From the NCBI RefSeq assembly GCF_002002725.1, contig NZ_MUNW01000084.1, forward strand, positions 1 to 64,000: DNA of 64,000 nt. Direction: 5' to 3'. Both the position numbers and the translations under genes were made by a program. Below, one piece after another: positions 54,881 through 63,700 of this stretch. The notes beneath the pieces are model-generated. The model was not told the origin of the DNA, searched no databases, and worked only from the letters and a program-made list of their open reading frames with translations. The DNA comes from Sinorhizobium sp. A49. Its GTDB lineage: Bacteria; Pseudomonadota; Alphaproteobacteria; Rhizobiales; Rhizobiaceae. Numbering within the stretch: the first letter of the stretch is position 1; each line of letters opens with the position of its first letter.

Positions 54881-55645
54881 TCAGCGGCCGAGATAGTTTT
54901 CGATCACCTTCGGATCGCTGCTGACGAAATCGATCGAACCTTCAGCCAGTACCGAGCCTTCGGCAAGGCACGTGACCTTGACCCCAAGCTCGCGTATGAA
55001 CCCCATGTCGTGCTCGACGACGACGACCGAGCGGGTCCTTGCGATCTCCTTGAGCAGCACAGCCGTTTCGGCCGTCTCCGCGTCGGTCATGCCGGCCACC
55101 GGTTCGTCGACCAGCAGCAGCTCCGGCTCCTGTGCCAGGAGCATGCCGATCTCCAGCCATTGCTTCTGTCCATGCGACAGGTTGGCGGCAAGATCGTCGC
55201 GCCTCGCGCTGAGCCGGACGGTCGACAGGATCTCCTCGATCCGCGTCTTGTCGTCCGCCGTCAGCCGGTAGAACAGCGTGGGGAAGACCCCGCGGCTACG
55301 GTTGAGCGCCAGTTCCAGATTGTCCCAGATGGTATGGCTCTCAAACACCGTCGGCTTCTGGAACTTGCGGCCGATACCGAGATTGGCGATTTCGGCTTCA
55401 TCGCGTTGCGTGAGATCGATATCGCCCTTGAAGAAGACCTGCCCCTCGTCTGGCCGCGTCTTGCCGGTGATGATGTCCATCATCGTCGTCTTGCCGGCAC
55501 CGTTCGGGCCGATGATGGCGCGAAGCTCGCCGGGTTCGATCACGAAGGAGAGCGAATTGAGCGCCTTGAACCCGTCGAAGGAGACGGAGACACCATCGAG
55601 GTAGAGAAGGCTTTTCGGCTTGGTCTGGCTGATCGTCTGGTTCAT
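54881..55645 (-). CDS. urtD: Urea ABC transporter ATPase UrtD
   Basis: A 254-residue LivG-type ATPase with Walker A 'GPNGAGKTTMMDIITGKTRP', signature 'LSHGQKQWLEIGMLLAQEP' and Walker B 'LLLVDEPVAGMTDAE'. The LSHGQKQWLEIGM signature is characteristic of UrtD. A GTG at 55654 overlaps the urtC stop, but ATG 55645 has GGAG at 8 bases and is preferred. Confidence 0.93.
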   Translation of the reverse strand: MNQTISQTKPKSLLYLDGVSVSFDGFKALNSLSFVIEPGELRAIIGPNGAGKTTMMDIITGKTRPDEGQVFFKGDIDLTQRDEAEIANLGIGRKFQKPTVFESHTIWDNLELALNRSRGVFPTLFYRLTADDKTRIEEILSTVRLSARRDDLAANLSHGQKQWLEIGMLLAQEPELLLVDEPVAGMTDAETAETAVLLKEIARTRSVVVVEHDMGFIRELGVKVTCLAEGSVLAEGSIDFVSSDPKVIENYLGR

Positions 55646-55650
55646 GCCAA

Positions 55651-56814
55651 TCACTCCGCTGCCATTGGTTCAGCGACAAGGGTGTCCCGGGCGCGCTCGG
55701 CATCCGCCGCACGGCGGTGAGCCTTGCGGCGGGCAAGATAGGCGCTCGCGGTCCCGACCACGCCCTTCGGCAGGAACAGCGTGACGAGGACGAACAGTCC
55801 GCCGAGCGCAAACAGCCAGAACTCCGGAAAGGCTGCGGTGAAGATGCTCTTGCCGCCATTGACCAGGATCGCACCGACGATCGGGCCGATCAGCGTCCCG
55901 CGTCCGCCGACCGCCGTCCAGATGACGACCTCGATGGAATTGCCGGGCTCGAACTCCCCGGGATTGATGATGCCGACCTGAGGCACGTAAAGCGCGCCGG
56001 CAATGCCCGCCATCATCGCCGAGACGGTGAAGGCGAAGAGCTTGATGTGTTCGACACGGTAGCCGAGAAACCGCGTGCGGCTCTCCGCATCCCGGACTGC
56101 GACCAGTACCTTGCCGTATTTGGAGCGGACGATCGCCGTCGTCAGCACCAAACAAATGGCAAGCGTCAGGGCGGATGCGGCGAAAAGTGCTGCCCGCGTA
56201 CCAGCAGCCTGAATATTGAAGCCGAGGATGTCCTTGAAATCGGTCAGGCCGTTGTTGCCGCCGAAACCCATGTCGTTGCGGAAGAAGGCAAGCAGCAAGG
56301 CATAGGTCATCGCCTGGGTGATGATCGAGAGATAGACGCCGTTGACGCGCGAGCGGAAGGCGAACCAGCCGAAGACGAAGGCAAGAAGCCCTGGCACCAG
56401 CACCACCATCAGTGCCGCAAACCAGAACATGTCGAAGCCCTGCCAGAACCAGGGCAGTTCCTTCCAGTTGAGGAACACCATGAAATCCGGCAGCAGCGGG
56501 TTGCCGTAGGAGCCACGCGCGCCGATCTGGCGCATCAGATACATGCCCATGGCATAACCGCCGAGCGCAAAGAACGCGGCATGGCCGAGCGAGAGGATGC
56601 CGCAGAAGCCCCAGACGAGATCGAGCGCCAGCGCCAGAAGCGCGTAGGTCAGGTATTTGCCGAACAGCGAGACCAGATAGGTCGGCACGTGCAGCGGATG
56701 ATCCGGCGCCGTCAGCAGGTTGAGCGCCGGAACGGCGATGGCAAGACCGAGCAGTATGGCAACGACCGCGATGATGCTGCGATCGAGCGACTTGAGCAGA
56801 AACGAGGTGATCAT
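55651..56814 (-). CDS. urtC: Urea ABC transporter permease UrtC
   Basis: A 387-residue LivM-type permease with about ten helices. 'DLVWGFCGILSLGHAAFFALGG' is the LivM/UrtC signature, and 'WFAFRSRVNGVYLSIITQAM' with 'AFFRNDMGFGGNNGLTDFKD' fits UrtC. ATG 56814 overlaps the urtB stop (ATGA). A charged Arg/Ala tail closes the protein. Confidence 0.94.
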   Translation of the reverse strand: MITSFLLKSLDRSIIAVVAILLGLAIAVPALNLLTAPDHPLHVPTYLVSLFGKYLTYALLALALDLVWGFCGILSLGHAAFFALGGYAMGMYLMRQIGARGSYGNPLLPDFMVFLNWKELPWFWQGFDMFWFAALMVVLVPGLLAFVFGWFAFRSRVNGVYLSIITQAMTYALLLAFFRNDMGFGGNNGLTDFKDILGFNIQAAGTRAALFAASALTLAICLVLTTAIVRSKYGKVLVAVRDAESRTRFLGYRVEHIKLFAFTVSAMMAGIAGALYVPQVGIINPGEFEPGNSIEVVIWTAVGGRGTLIGPIVGAILVNGGKSIFTAAFPEFWLFALGGLFVLVTLFLPKGVVGTASAYLARRKAHRRAADAERARDTLVAEPMAAE

Positions 56815-58427
56815 GCTTCCACCGCCCTTCCCTTGAGTGCGAAGAGACCGCGCGGCTTCTTCTGGATGAAGAGGATGATGAGCACCAGAACGAGGATCTT
56901 GCCGAGAACGGCGCCCGCATAGGGCTCGAGGAACTTGTTGAGGATGCCGAGCGAGAAGGCGCCGACCAGCGTGCCCCAGAGATTGCCGACACCGCCGAAG
57001 ACTACGACCATGAAGCTGTCGATGATGTAACCCTGGCCGAGATTGGGCGAGACATTGTCGATCTGCGACAGCGCTACGCCGGCCATGCCGGCGATGCCGG
57101 AGCCGAGCGCAAAGGTCAAAGCGTCGACGAAAGGGGTACGGATGCCCATGGACGAAGCCATGCGCCGGTTCTGCGTCACGGCCCGCATCCTGAGGCCCAT
57201 CGACGTTCGTTTCAGCAGGAACAGAAGGGCGGCAAAGACGGCGAGTGCAAAGACGATGATCCAGAGCCGGTTCCAGGTGATGGTCAAACCGCCGACATCG
57301 AAGGCGCCAGCCATCCACGAGGGGTTTCCGACCTCGCGATTGGTCGGCCCGAAGATCGAGCGGACCGCTTGCTGCAGGATCAGCGAGATGCCCCAGGTGG
57401 CGAGCAGCGTTTCGAGCGGCCGACCATAGAGAAAGCGGATAACGCTGCGCTCGATGGCAAGGCCGATCACCCCGGTAACGAGAAATGCGAGCGGCAGGGC
57501 GATCGCCAGCGACCAGTCGAAGAGAGCGGGATAGGACGTGCGAATGACGTCCTGGACCAGGAATGTCGTGTAGGCACCGAGCATCACCATCTCGCCATGC
57601 GCCATGTTGATGATGCCCATCACGCCGAAGGTGATGGCAAGACCGATCGCCGCCAAAAGCAGCACGGAACCGAGCGACAGGCCGTACCAGACGTTCTGTC
57701 CGGCGTTCCAGAAGACCTGCGCCTGCTCGATGCGCTGCAAGGCTGCTTCGATATCCGGCTTCAGGCTCGCATCCGCCGAAGAGAGGGCCGATGTCAGCAC
57801 GCCGAGTGCCTCGCGGCCACCGCTTTCGGCCAGCGTCTTGATAGCCGCGCGCTTATCGTCGTCGGGGCGGTCGGAAACCAGCAGGGTCACGGCCCGCGCC
57901 TCGTCGAGGGTCTTGCGCACCGTTGCGTCCTTTTCGGCGGCCAGCGCCGCCTCGATCGCCTCGAGCGCGTCGGCATTCGGCGTCTGCCGCATGGATTGCG
58001 CCGCCTTCAGCCGCGCGCCCGTATCGGCGCTGAAAAGCGTCAGGCCGCCAAGCGCGCTTCGAACGGCGCGTCGGACGGCATTGTTGACCTTGATCTTCTG
58101 CAGCTCGCCTTTCGGCGCCTCGCCGATTGCCGAACCGGTTAGCGGATCGACGAGAACGAGACTTGCGCCTTTCTCCGTTGTCAGGAAGACACCGCCGTCG
58201 GTCTTTCGTGCGTAGAGATTGCCTTCGCCGAGCGCCTCAAGCACCGGAATGACGCGCGGATCGCCGCTCTTGGCAAGTGCTCCAATACGATCATCGAGTT
58301 CGGCCAACTTGGCCGTTCCGAGCGCACTGACGAGCGCGCCGAGATCGTCCGCCGCGCGCGGGCCCGTGACATGGGCTGAAACCAGCAGGCACAGGGTGAT
58401 CAACAGGGTTTGCAGAATGCGGTACAT
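56811..58427 (-). CDS. urtB: Urea ABC transporter permease UrtB
   Basis: A 538-residue permease. After a signal peptide ('TLLITLCLLVSAHVTGPRA') there is a soluble region of about 220 residues found in long UrtB proteins, then a LivH-type membrane domain with 'GIINMAHGEMVMLGAYTTFL' and 'QIDNVSPNLGQGYIIDSFMV'. The soluble segment contains several helical repeats ('ALEAIEAALAAEKDATVRKT') and presumably lies in the periplasm. A 186-base gap with small hairpins separates it from urtA, allowing higher expression of the binding protein. Confidence 0.94.
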   Translation of the reverse strand: MYRILQTLLITLCLLVSAHVTGPRAADDLGALVSALGTAKLAELDDRIGALAKSGDPRVIPVLEALGEGNLYARKTDGGVFLTTEKGASLVLVDPLTGSAIGEAPKGELQKIKVNNAVRRAVRSALGGLTLFSADTGARLKAAQSMRQTPNADALEAIEAALAAEKDATVRKTLDEARAVTLLVSDRPDDDKRAAIKTLAESGGREALGVLTSALSSADASLKPDIEAALQRIEQAQVFWNAGQNVWYGLSLGSVLLLAAIGLAITFGVMGIINMAHGEMVMLGAYTTFLVQDVIRTSYPALFDWSLAIALPLAFLVTGVIGLAIERSVIRFLYGRPLETLLATWGISLILQQAVRSIFGPTNREVGNPSWMAGAFDVGGLTITWNRLWIIVFALAVFAALLFLLKRTSMGLRMRAVTQNRRMASSMGIRTPFVDALTFALGSGIAGMAGVALSQIDNVSPNLGQGYIIDSFMVVVFGGVGNLWGTLVGAFSLGILNKFLEPYAGAVLGKILVLVLIILFIQKKPRGLFALKGRAVEA

Positions 58428-58613
58428 CGCCCTCTCGCTTCGGTCTCGTGCACATGCGACGCGCGCAAGGCAGGCGCCGCAATCGCGGCATGGGATTTCG
58501 AGATCCCTTCGCCCGACGGGAGCGTCGCGCGAAGGGTCTGCCCGCCTATGATTTCGTCATGCAAAGGTTGTCCGGGCGGCAGCGCCACCGGGCAATATCT
58601 CTAGGTGATGAAA

Positions 58614-59906
58614 TCAGGAGCCCTTGCCGCCGCACTTGCCGGTGGCGACATTGAAGTTGCCGCAGGACATCGGCGCGCGCCAATCGGCGATCAGGTCTTT
58701 GGAGTCCGGCAGGTAGTCCGACCATTCGTCGCCGACCACGAGGCCGGGCGTTTCCCAGACCGTCTCGAACTGGCCATCGCTCTGGATTTCGCCGATCAGC
58801 ACCGGCTTGGTGATGTGGTGGTTCGGCATCATCGTCGAGTAGCCGCCGGAAAGATTGGGCACGGACACGCCGATCATCGCGTCAAGCACGGCATCCGTGT
58901 CGGTGGTGCCGGCCTTCTCGACCGCCTTCAGCCACATGTTGAAGCCGATGTAGTGGGCTTCCATCGGGTCGTTGGTAACGCGCTTGTCGTTCTTGGTGTA
59001 GCCCTTCCAGGTCTTGATGAACTCGGCATTGGCGGGTGTGTCGACCGACTGGAAGTAGTTCCAGGCGGCGAGGTGGCCGACGAGCGGCGCAGTATCGAGA
59101 CCGGCAAGTTCCTCTTCGCCGACGGAGAAGGCGACGACCGGGATATCCTCGGCCTTGACGCCCTGGTTCGCCAGTTCCTTGTAGAACGGCACGTTCGCAT
59201 CGCCGTTGATGGTCGAGACGACGGCGGTCTTCTTGCCGGCTGAACCGAATTTCTTGATGTCGGACACGATCGTCTGCCAGTCGGAATGACCGAACGGCGT
59301 GTAGTTGATCATGATATCCTCGGGCTTCACGCCCTTGGAGATGAGATAGGCTTCGAGGATCTTGTTGGTCGTGCGCGGATAGACGTAGTCGGTGCCGGCC
59401 AGCACCCAGCGCTCGACGCTTTCGTTTTCCATCAGGTAGTCGACGGCCGGAACGGCCTGCTGGTTCGGCGCGGCACCGGTGTAGAAGACGTTGCGCTGGC
59501 TTTCCTCACCTTCGTACTGCACCGGGTAGAAGAGGATCGAATTCAGCTCTTCGAACACGGGCAGGACGGATTTGCGCGACACGGACGTCCAGCAGCCGAA
59601 CACGGCCGAGACCTTGTCGACTGAAACGAGTTCGCGGGCCTTTTCGGCAAAGAGCGGCCAGTCGGAGGCCGGATCGACGACAACCGCTTCGAGCTTCTTG
59701 CCCAGCAGGCCGCCCTTCTTGTTCTGCTCGTCGATGAGCATGAGCATGGCGTCCTTGAGCGTCGTCTCGGAGATCGCCATGGTGCCCGACAGCGAATGCA
59801 GAATGCCGACCTTGATCGTGTCGTCGGCCGCAAAGGCGCCGTTGAATGCCGTCGTCGACAGGACCGTTGCCAGGAATGCGCCGGTAACGCGTGCCTTGAT
59901 ATTCAT
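58614..59906 (-). CDS. urtA: Urea ABC transporter substrate-binding protein UrtA
   Basis: A 430-residue binding protein with a Sec signal peptide ending 'NGAFAADD'. The mature start 'TIKVGILHSLSGTMAISETT' and 'VFGCWTSVSRKSVLPVFEEL' are diagnostic of UrtA, as is 'FYPVQYEGEESQRNVFYTGA'. It captures urea (and possibly short-chain amides) for high-affinity uptake during nitrogen limitation. ATG 59906 follows GAGAGG at some distance. It heads the minus-strand urtABCDE unit. I saw no urease genes in the window and no clear NtrC or sigma-54 site in the 300-base region upstream (59907-60206), which otherwise holds no gene. Confidence 0.95.
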   Translation of the reverse strand: MNIKARVTGAFLATVLSTTAFNGAFAADDTIKVGILHSLSGTMAISETTLKDAMLMLIDEQNKKGGLLGKKLEAVVVDPASDWPLFAEKARELVSVDKVSAVFGCWTSVSRKSVLPVFEELNSILFYPVQYEGEESQRNVFYTGAAPNQQAVPAVDYLMENESVERWVLAGTDYVYPRTTNKILEAYLISKGVKPEDIMINYTPFGHSDWQTIVSDIKKFGSAGKKTAVVSTINGDANVPFYKELANQGVKAEDIPVVAFSVGEEELAGLDTAPLVGHLAAWNYFQSVDTPANAEFIKTWKGYTKNDKRVTNDPMEAHYIGFNMWLKAVEKAGTTDTDAVLDAMIGVSVPNLSGGYSTMMPNHHITKPVLIGEIQSDGQFETVWETPGLVVGDEWSDYLPDSKDLIADWRAPMSCGNFNVATGKCGGKGS

Positions 59907-60206
59907 CTGATTGAACCCCTCTCGTTCTGATCGCCGCAACGAGGCTTCGTTCCTTTTGACCGTTGCTTGAGGGATCATCCGCCAGTCCTGCTGCACTGCA
60001 CATACGTCATTCTACGTAGGTCGAGGGGGCAATGAGGAAGCTGCCGCAATATGGGCGAGCCGGAGTTCACGCCGCTTCCGTGAATTGCACAAAGGCCATG
60101 ACGTCGAAATCAACGCGCCTGTCTGGCCGCAGGATGACTTTTCCGGCTATTGAAATCATCGACGGCCGACTGGCCATCAGCAGCAGCTCAACACAGGTGA
60201 GAGATC

Positions 60207-60638
60207 ATGAAAGCACGTATCAAGTGGGTTGAAGAGCGGACATTCGTCGGTGAGTCCGGAAGCGGTCACAAGATCGTCCTCGGGACGGCATCCGGTCCGG
60301 AGGGGCGCACACCAGGCCCAAGCCCGATGGAGCTGATGTTGATCGGAGCCGGTGGCTGCTCGGCCTACGATGTGGTTCATATTCTCGAAAAGGGTCGCGA
60401 GCCGGTCGAGGATTGCTCCGTGGAGCTCGACGCGGACCGCGCCGAAGAAGACCCGCGCGTCTTTACCCGCATCCATATGCACTTCGTGGTGAAGGGGCGT
60501 GGCCTCTCGGAGAAGAAGGTCGAGCGCGCGGTCGCCCTTTCTCTTGAAAAATACTGCTCGGCATCAGCCATGCTCGCGAAGTCCGCAACGATTACGCATG
60601 ACTTTGTCGTCGTGGACACATCAGCTGTGAGCGGGTGA
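60207..60638 (+). CDS. OsmC/Ohr-superfamily peroxiredoxin-like protein
   Basis: A 143-residue OsmC-fold protein with the two redox cysteines at residues 51 ('GAGGCSAYDVV') and 117 ('LEKYCSASAML'). OsmC-type proteins reduce organic hydroperoxides with a disulfide-forming Cys pair; this sequence is closer to the YhfA-like subgroup than to Ohr. It is divergent from urtA and precedes the large hybrid kinase gene on the same strand. Confidence 0.9.
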   Translation: MKARIKWVEERTFVGESGSGHKIVLGTASGPEGRTPGPSPMELMLIGAGGCSAYDVVHILEKGREPVEDCSVELDADRAEEDPRVFTRIHMHFVVKGRGLSEKKVERAVALSLEKYCSASAMLAKSATITHDFVVVDTSAVSG

Positions 60639-60676
60639 TCCATTCACGCTTGCTTTCGCCCTCTCCGCATTGCATA

Positions 60677-60710
60677 AATTTCACGCACGGACCATACATG
60701 CCGTGAAATT
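60677..60710. promoter_or_regulatory. Inverted repeat upstream of the hybrid kinase gene
   Basis: AATTTCACG-16 bases-CGTGAAATT with perfect 9-base arms, ending 40 bases before the ATG at 60751. No T-run follows, so an operator is more likely than a terminator. Confidence 0.45.
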
Positions 60711-60750
60711 AGGCAATACCTGCCGGCAATGCTGGAGATGACGAGGCAAC

Positions 60751-63700
60751 ATGGCGGCACGCCAGCGCATCATTCCCGTTCGACGAGAATACAATCGCTG
60801 GGTCGCCGACCAGACGCTCGAAGACTATGCGCTGCGCTTTACCGCCAAGAGTGCGCGGCGCTTTTCCTCCGAGCGCATTTCACAAACCGCGATCGGGGCG
60901 ATCTCGTTCCTGGCGCTGGAGGCGATCGGCGGCGCGATCACCATGTCCTATGGCACGACCAACGCCATCGTCGCCATCCTGATCGCCAGCCTGATGATCC
61001 TGACGGTCGGTCTGCCGATCAGCCGCTACGCCATCCGCCACGGCGTCGACATCGACCTTCTGACCCGGGGCGCAAGCTTCGGCTATATCGGCTCGACGCT
61101 GACCTCATTGATCTATGCCAGCTTCACCTTCATCCTCTTTGCGATCGAGGCCTCGATCATGTCGGGAGCGCTGGAGCTTGCGCTCGGCATCCCGCTTTGG
61201 GTCGGTTACATCGTCAGCGCCGTCGTCGTCATCCCGCTCGTCACCCATGGCGTGCGCCTCATCAGCAAATTCCAACTGATCACCCAGCCCTTCTGGATCG
61301 TGCTCAATATCCTGCCGTTCCTTTTCATCGCCTTTGCCGATTGGGAGAAGGTCGGCATCTGGCTTGCCTATGCCGGCATGCACCACGCATCCGGGCCGCC
61401 CGGCACGCTTGCGCCCTTCGACCTCATCGAGTTCGGCGCGGCCTCGGCAGTGATCTTCGCGCTGATGGCGCAGATCGGCGAGCAGGTCGACTTCCTGCGC
61501 TTTCTGCCGCCGGACGGACAGCGCAAGCTGCATCACCGCGTCGCCATCTTCCTGGCAGGCTCTGGCTGGGTTTTGGTTGGCGCGCCGAAACTGCTGGCCG
61601 GGTCTTTTCTCGTCGTGCTGGCGCTTTCGTCCGGTGTTCCATCGACACGGGCCGCAGATCCGGCGCAGATGTACTACACCGCCTTCGGCTACATGATCCC
61701 ATCGGAGACCGCCGCCCTCCTTTTGATGGTCGCCTTCGTCGTCGTCTCGCAGTTGAAGATCAACGTCATGAACGCCTATGCCGGGTCGCTCGCCTGGTCT
61801 AATTTCTTCTCGCGCCTCACCCACAGCCATCCCGGACGCGTCGTCTGGCTGGTGTTCAATGTGGCGATCGCGCTGCTTTTGATGGAACTCGGCATCTACA
61901 AACTGCTGGAGGAAACGCTCGGCGTCTTCTCGATCGTCGCCATGGCATGGCTCTGCACCATTTCGGCCGACCTCTTCATCAACAAACCACTTGGCCTGTC
62001 GCCACCCGGCATCGAATTCAAGCGCGCTCACCTCTATGACATCAACCCGGTCGGCCTCGGCGCCATGGCGCTTTCGGCAACGATTGCGCTCATCGCGCAC
62101 TTCGGCACCTTCGGTGCCATCGCCGCATCGCTTGCGCCCTACATTGCTCTCATCGTCGCCTTCGTCGCCTCACCGCTGATTGCTTGGGGAACGGGCGGCA
62201 AATACTACCTCGCCCGCAAGCCAAGAAAGAGCTGGGCGAGCAAAAGTGAGATCACCTGCTCGATCTGCGAACACCCCTTCGAGCCGGAGGACATGGCCTG
62301 GTGTCCGGCCTATGCCGCCCCCATCTGTTCGCTCTGCTGTTCACTCGACAGCCGCTGCCATGACATGTGCAAGCCGAAGGCCCGCTTCAACGCACAGGTG
62401 GCCACGGTCGCGCACGCCCTTCTGCCCGAAGCCATAACGGCGAAGCTGACGACCCGCCTCGGCCGCTACGCCATTTCGGCCGTGCTCTCGATCGCCGGCA
62501 TCGGCCTGATCCTGGCGATGATCGCGCATCAGACCGGCAACGCCTCGCCGGAGACGGCTGTCGTCGTCGAACGAACCATTGCCGTCGTCTTCTTCGTCTT
62601 TGCCGTGCTTGCCGGCATTGTCTGCTGGTTCTATGTGCTCGCCCATGACAGCCGTGTCGTCGCCGAGGAAGAATCATCGCGACAGAACACGCTGCTCCTG
62701 AAAGAAATCGCCGCACACAAGAAGACCGACGCCGCCCTGCAGCAGGCAAAGGAGACCGCCGAAGCAGCCAATCGCGCCAAGAGCCGCTATGTCGTCGGCC
62801 TCAGCCATGAACTGCGCACGCCGCTCAACGCGGTGCTCGGTTACGCACAGGTGCTTGAGCGCGATGAAACGATCCCACCGGGGCGACAGGGCGCGATCAA
62901 GGTGATCAAACGCAGCGCCGACCATCTATCCGGTCTCATCGACGGGCTTCTCGACATCTCCAAGATCGAGGCGGGCAAGCTGCAGGTCTATTCCAACGAA
63001 ATCAACGTTTACGACTTCCTCGACCAGGTCGTCGAGATGTTCCGGCCGCAGGCGCAGGCGAAAGGCATCGCCTTCGAACATCGGCGCGCCTCCAGCCTGC
63101 CACGCTACGTCAAGACAGACGAAAAGCGGCTGCGCCAGATCCTCGTCAATCTGCTCTCGAACGCCATGAAGTTCACCGAGCGCGGCGAGATCCGCTTCGA
63201 TATCGACTATCGCAGCCAGGTTGCGACATTTACGATCAGCGATAGCGGCCGAGGCATTGCTGAGAAGGATCTGCCTCGCATCTTCGACCCCTTTCAGCGC
63301 GGTGAGGCGGAGCATCTCGGCAGCATGCCAGGTCTCGGCCTGGGGCTGACCATCACCCGGTTGCTGACACAGACGCTCGGCGGCGAGATATCCGTCGTCA
63401 GCGAACCGAACAAGGGCACGACCTTCAAGGTCCGGCTGATGCTTTCCGCCGTCGACCGGCCGGCGCCGCTTGTGGCCGTGCGACGGATCACCTCCTATCT
63501 CGGCCCGCGGCGGACAATCATGGTGGTCGACGACAACGCCGATCACCGCGACCTCATGCGCGAAATTCTCACGCCGATGGATTTCACCGTGCTGACGGCT
63601 GACAGCGGCAAGCAATGCCTCGCCATGCTTGAAGCGCTCAGCCCGGATATCTTTCTCGTCGATATCTCCATGCCCGATATGAGCGGCTGGGACCTCGTTG

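Noticed and set aside
59907-60206. Possible NtrC or sigma-54 promoter upstream of urtA
   Set aside because: No GG-N10-GC element with a convincing context or NtrC palindrome was seen; only short TACGT repeats.
62240-62380. Suspicion of a frameshift in the Cys-rich linker of the transporter-kinase gene
   Set aside because: Codon-by-codon reading shows one continuous frame from 60751 through the linker into the kinase domain.
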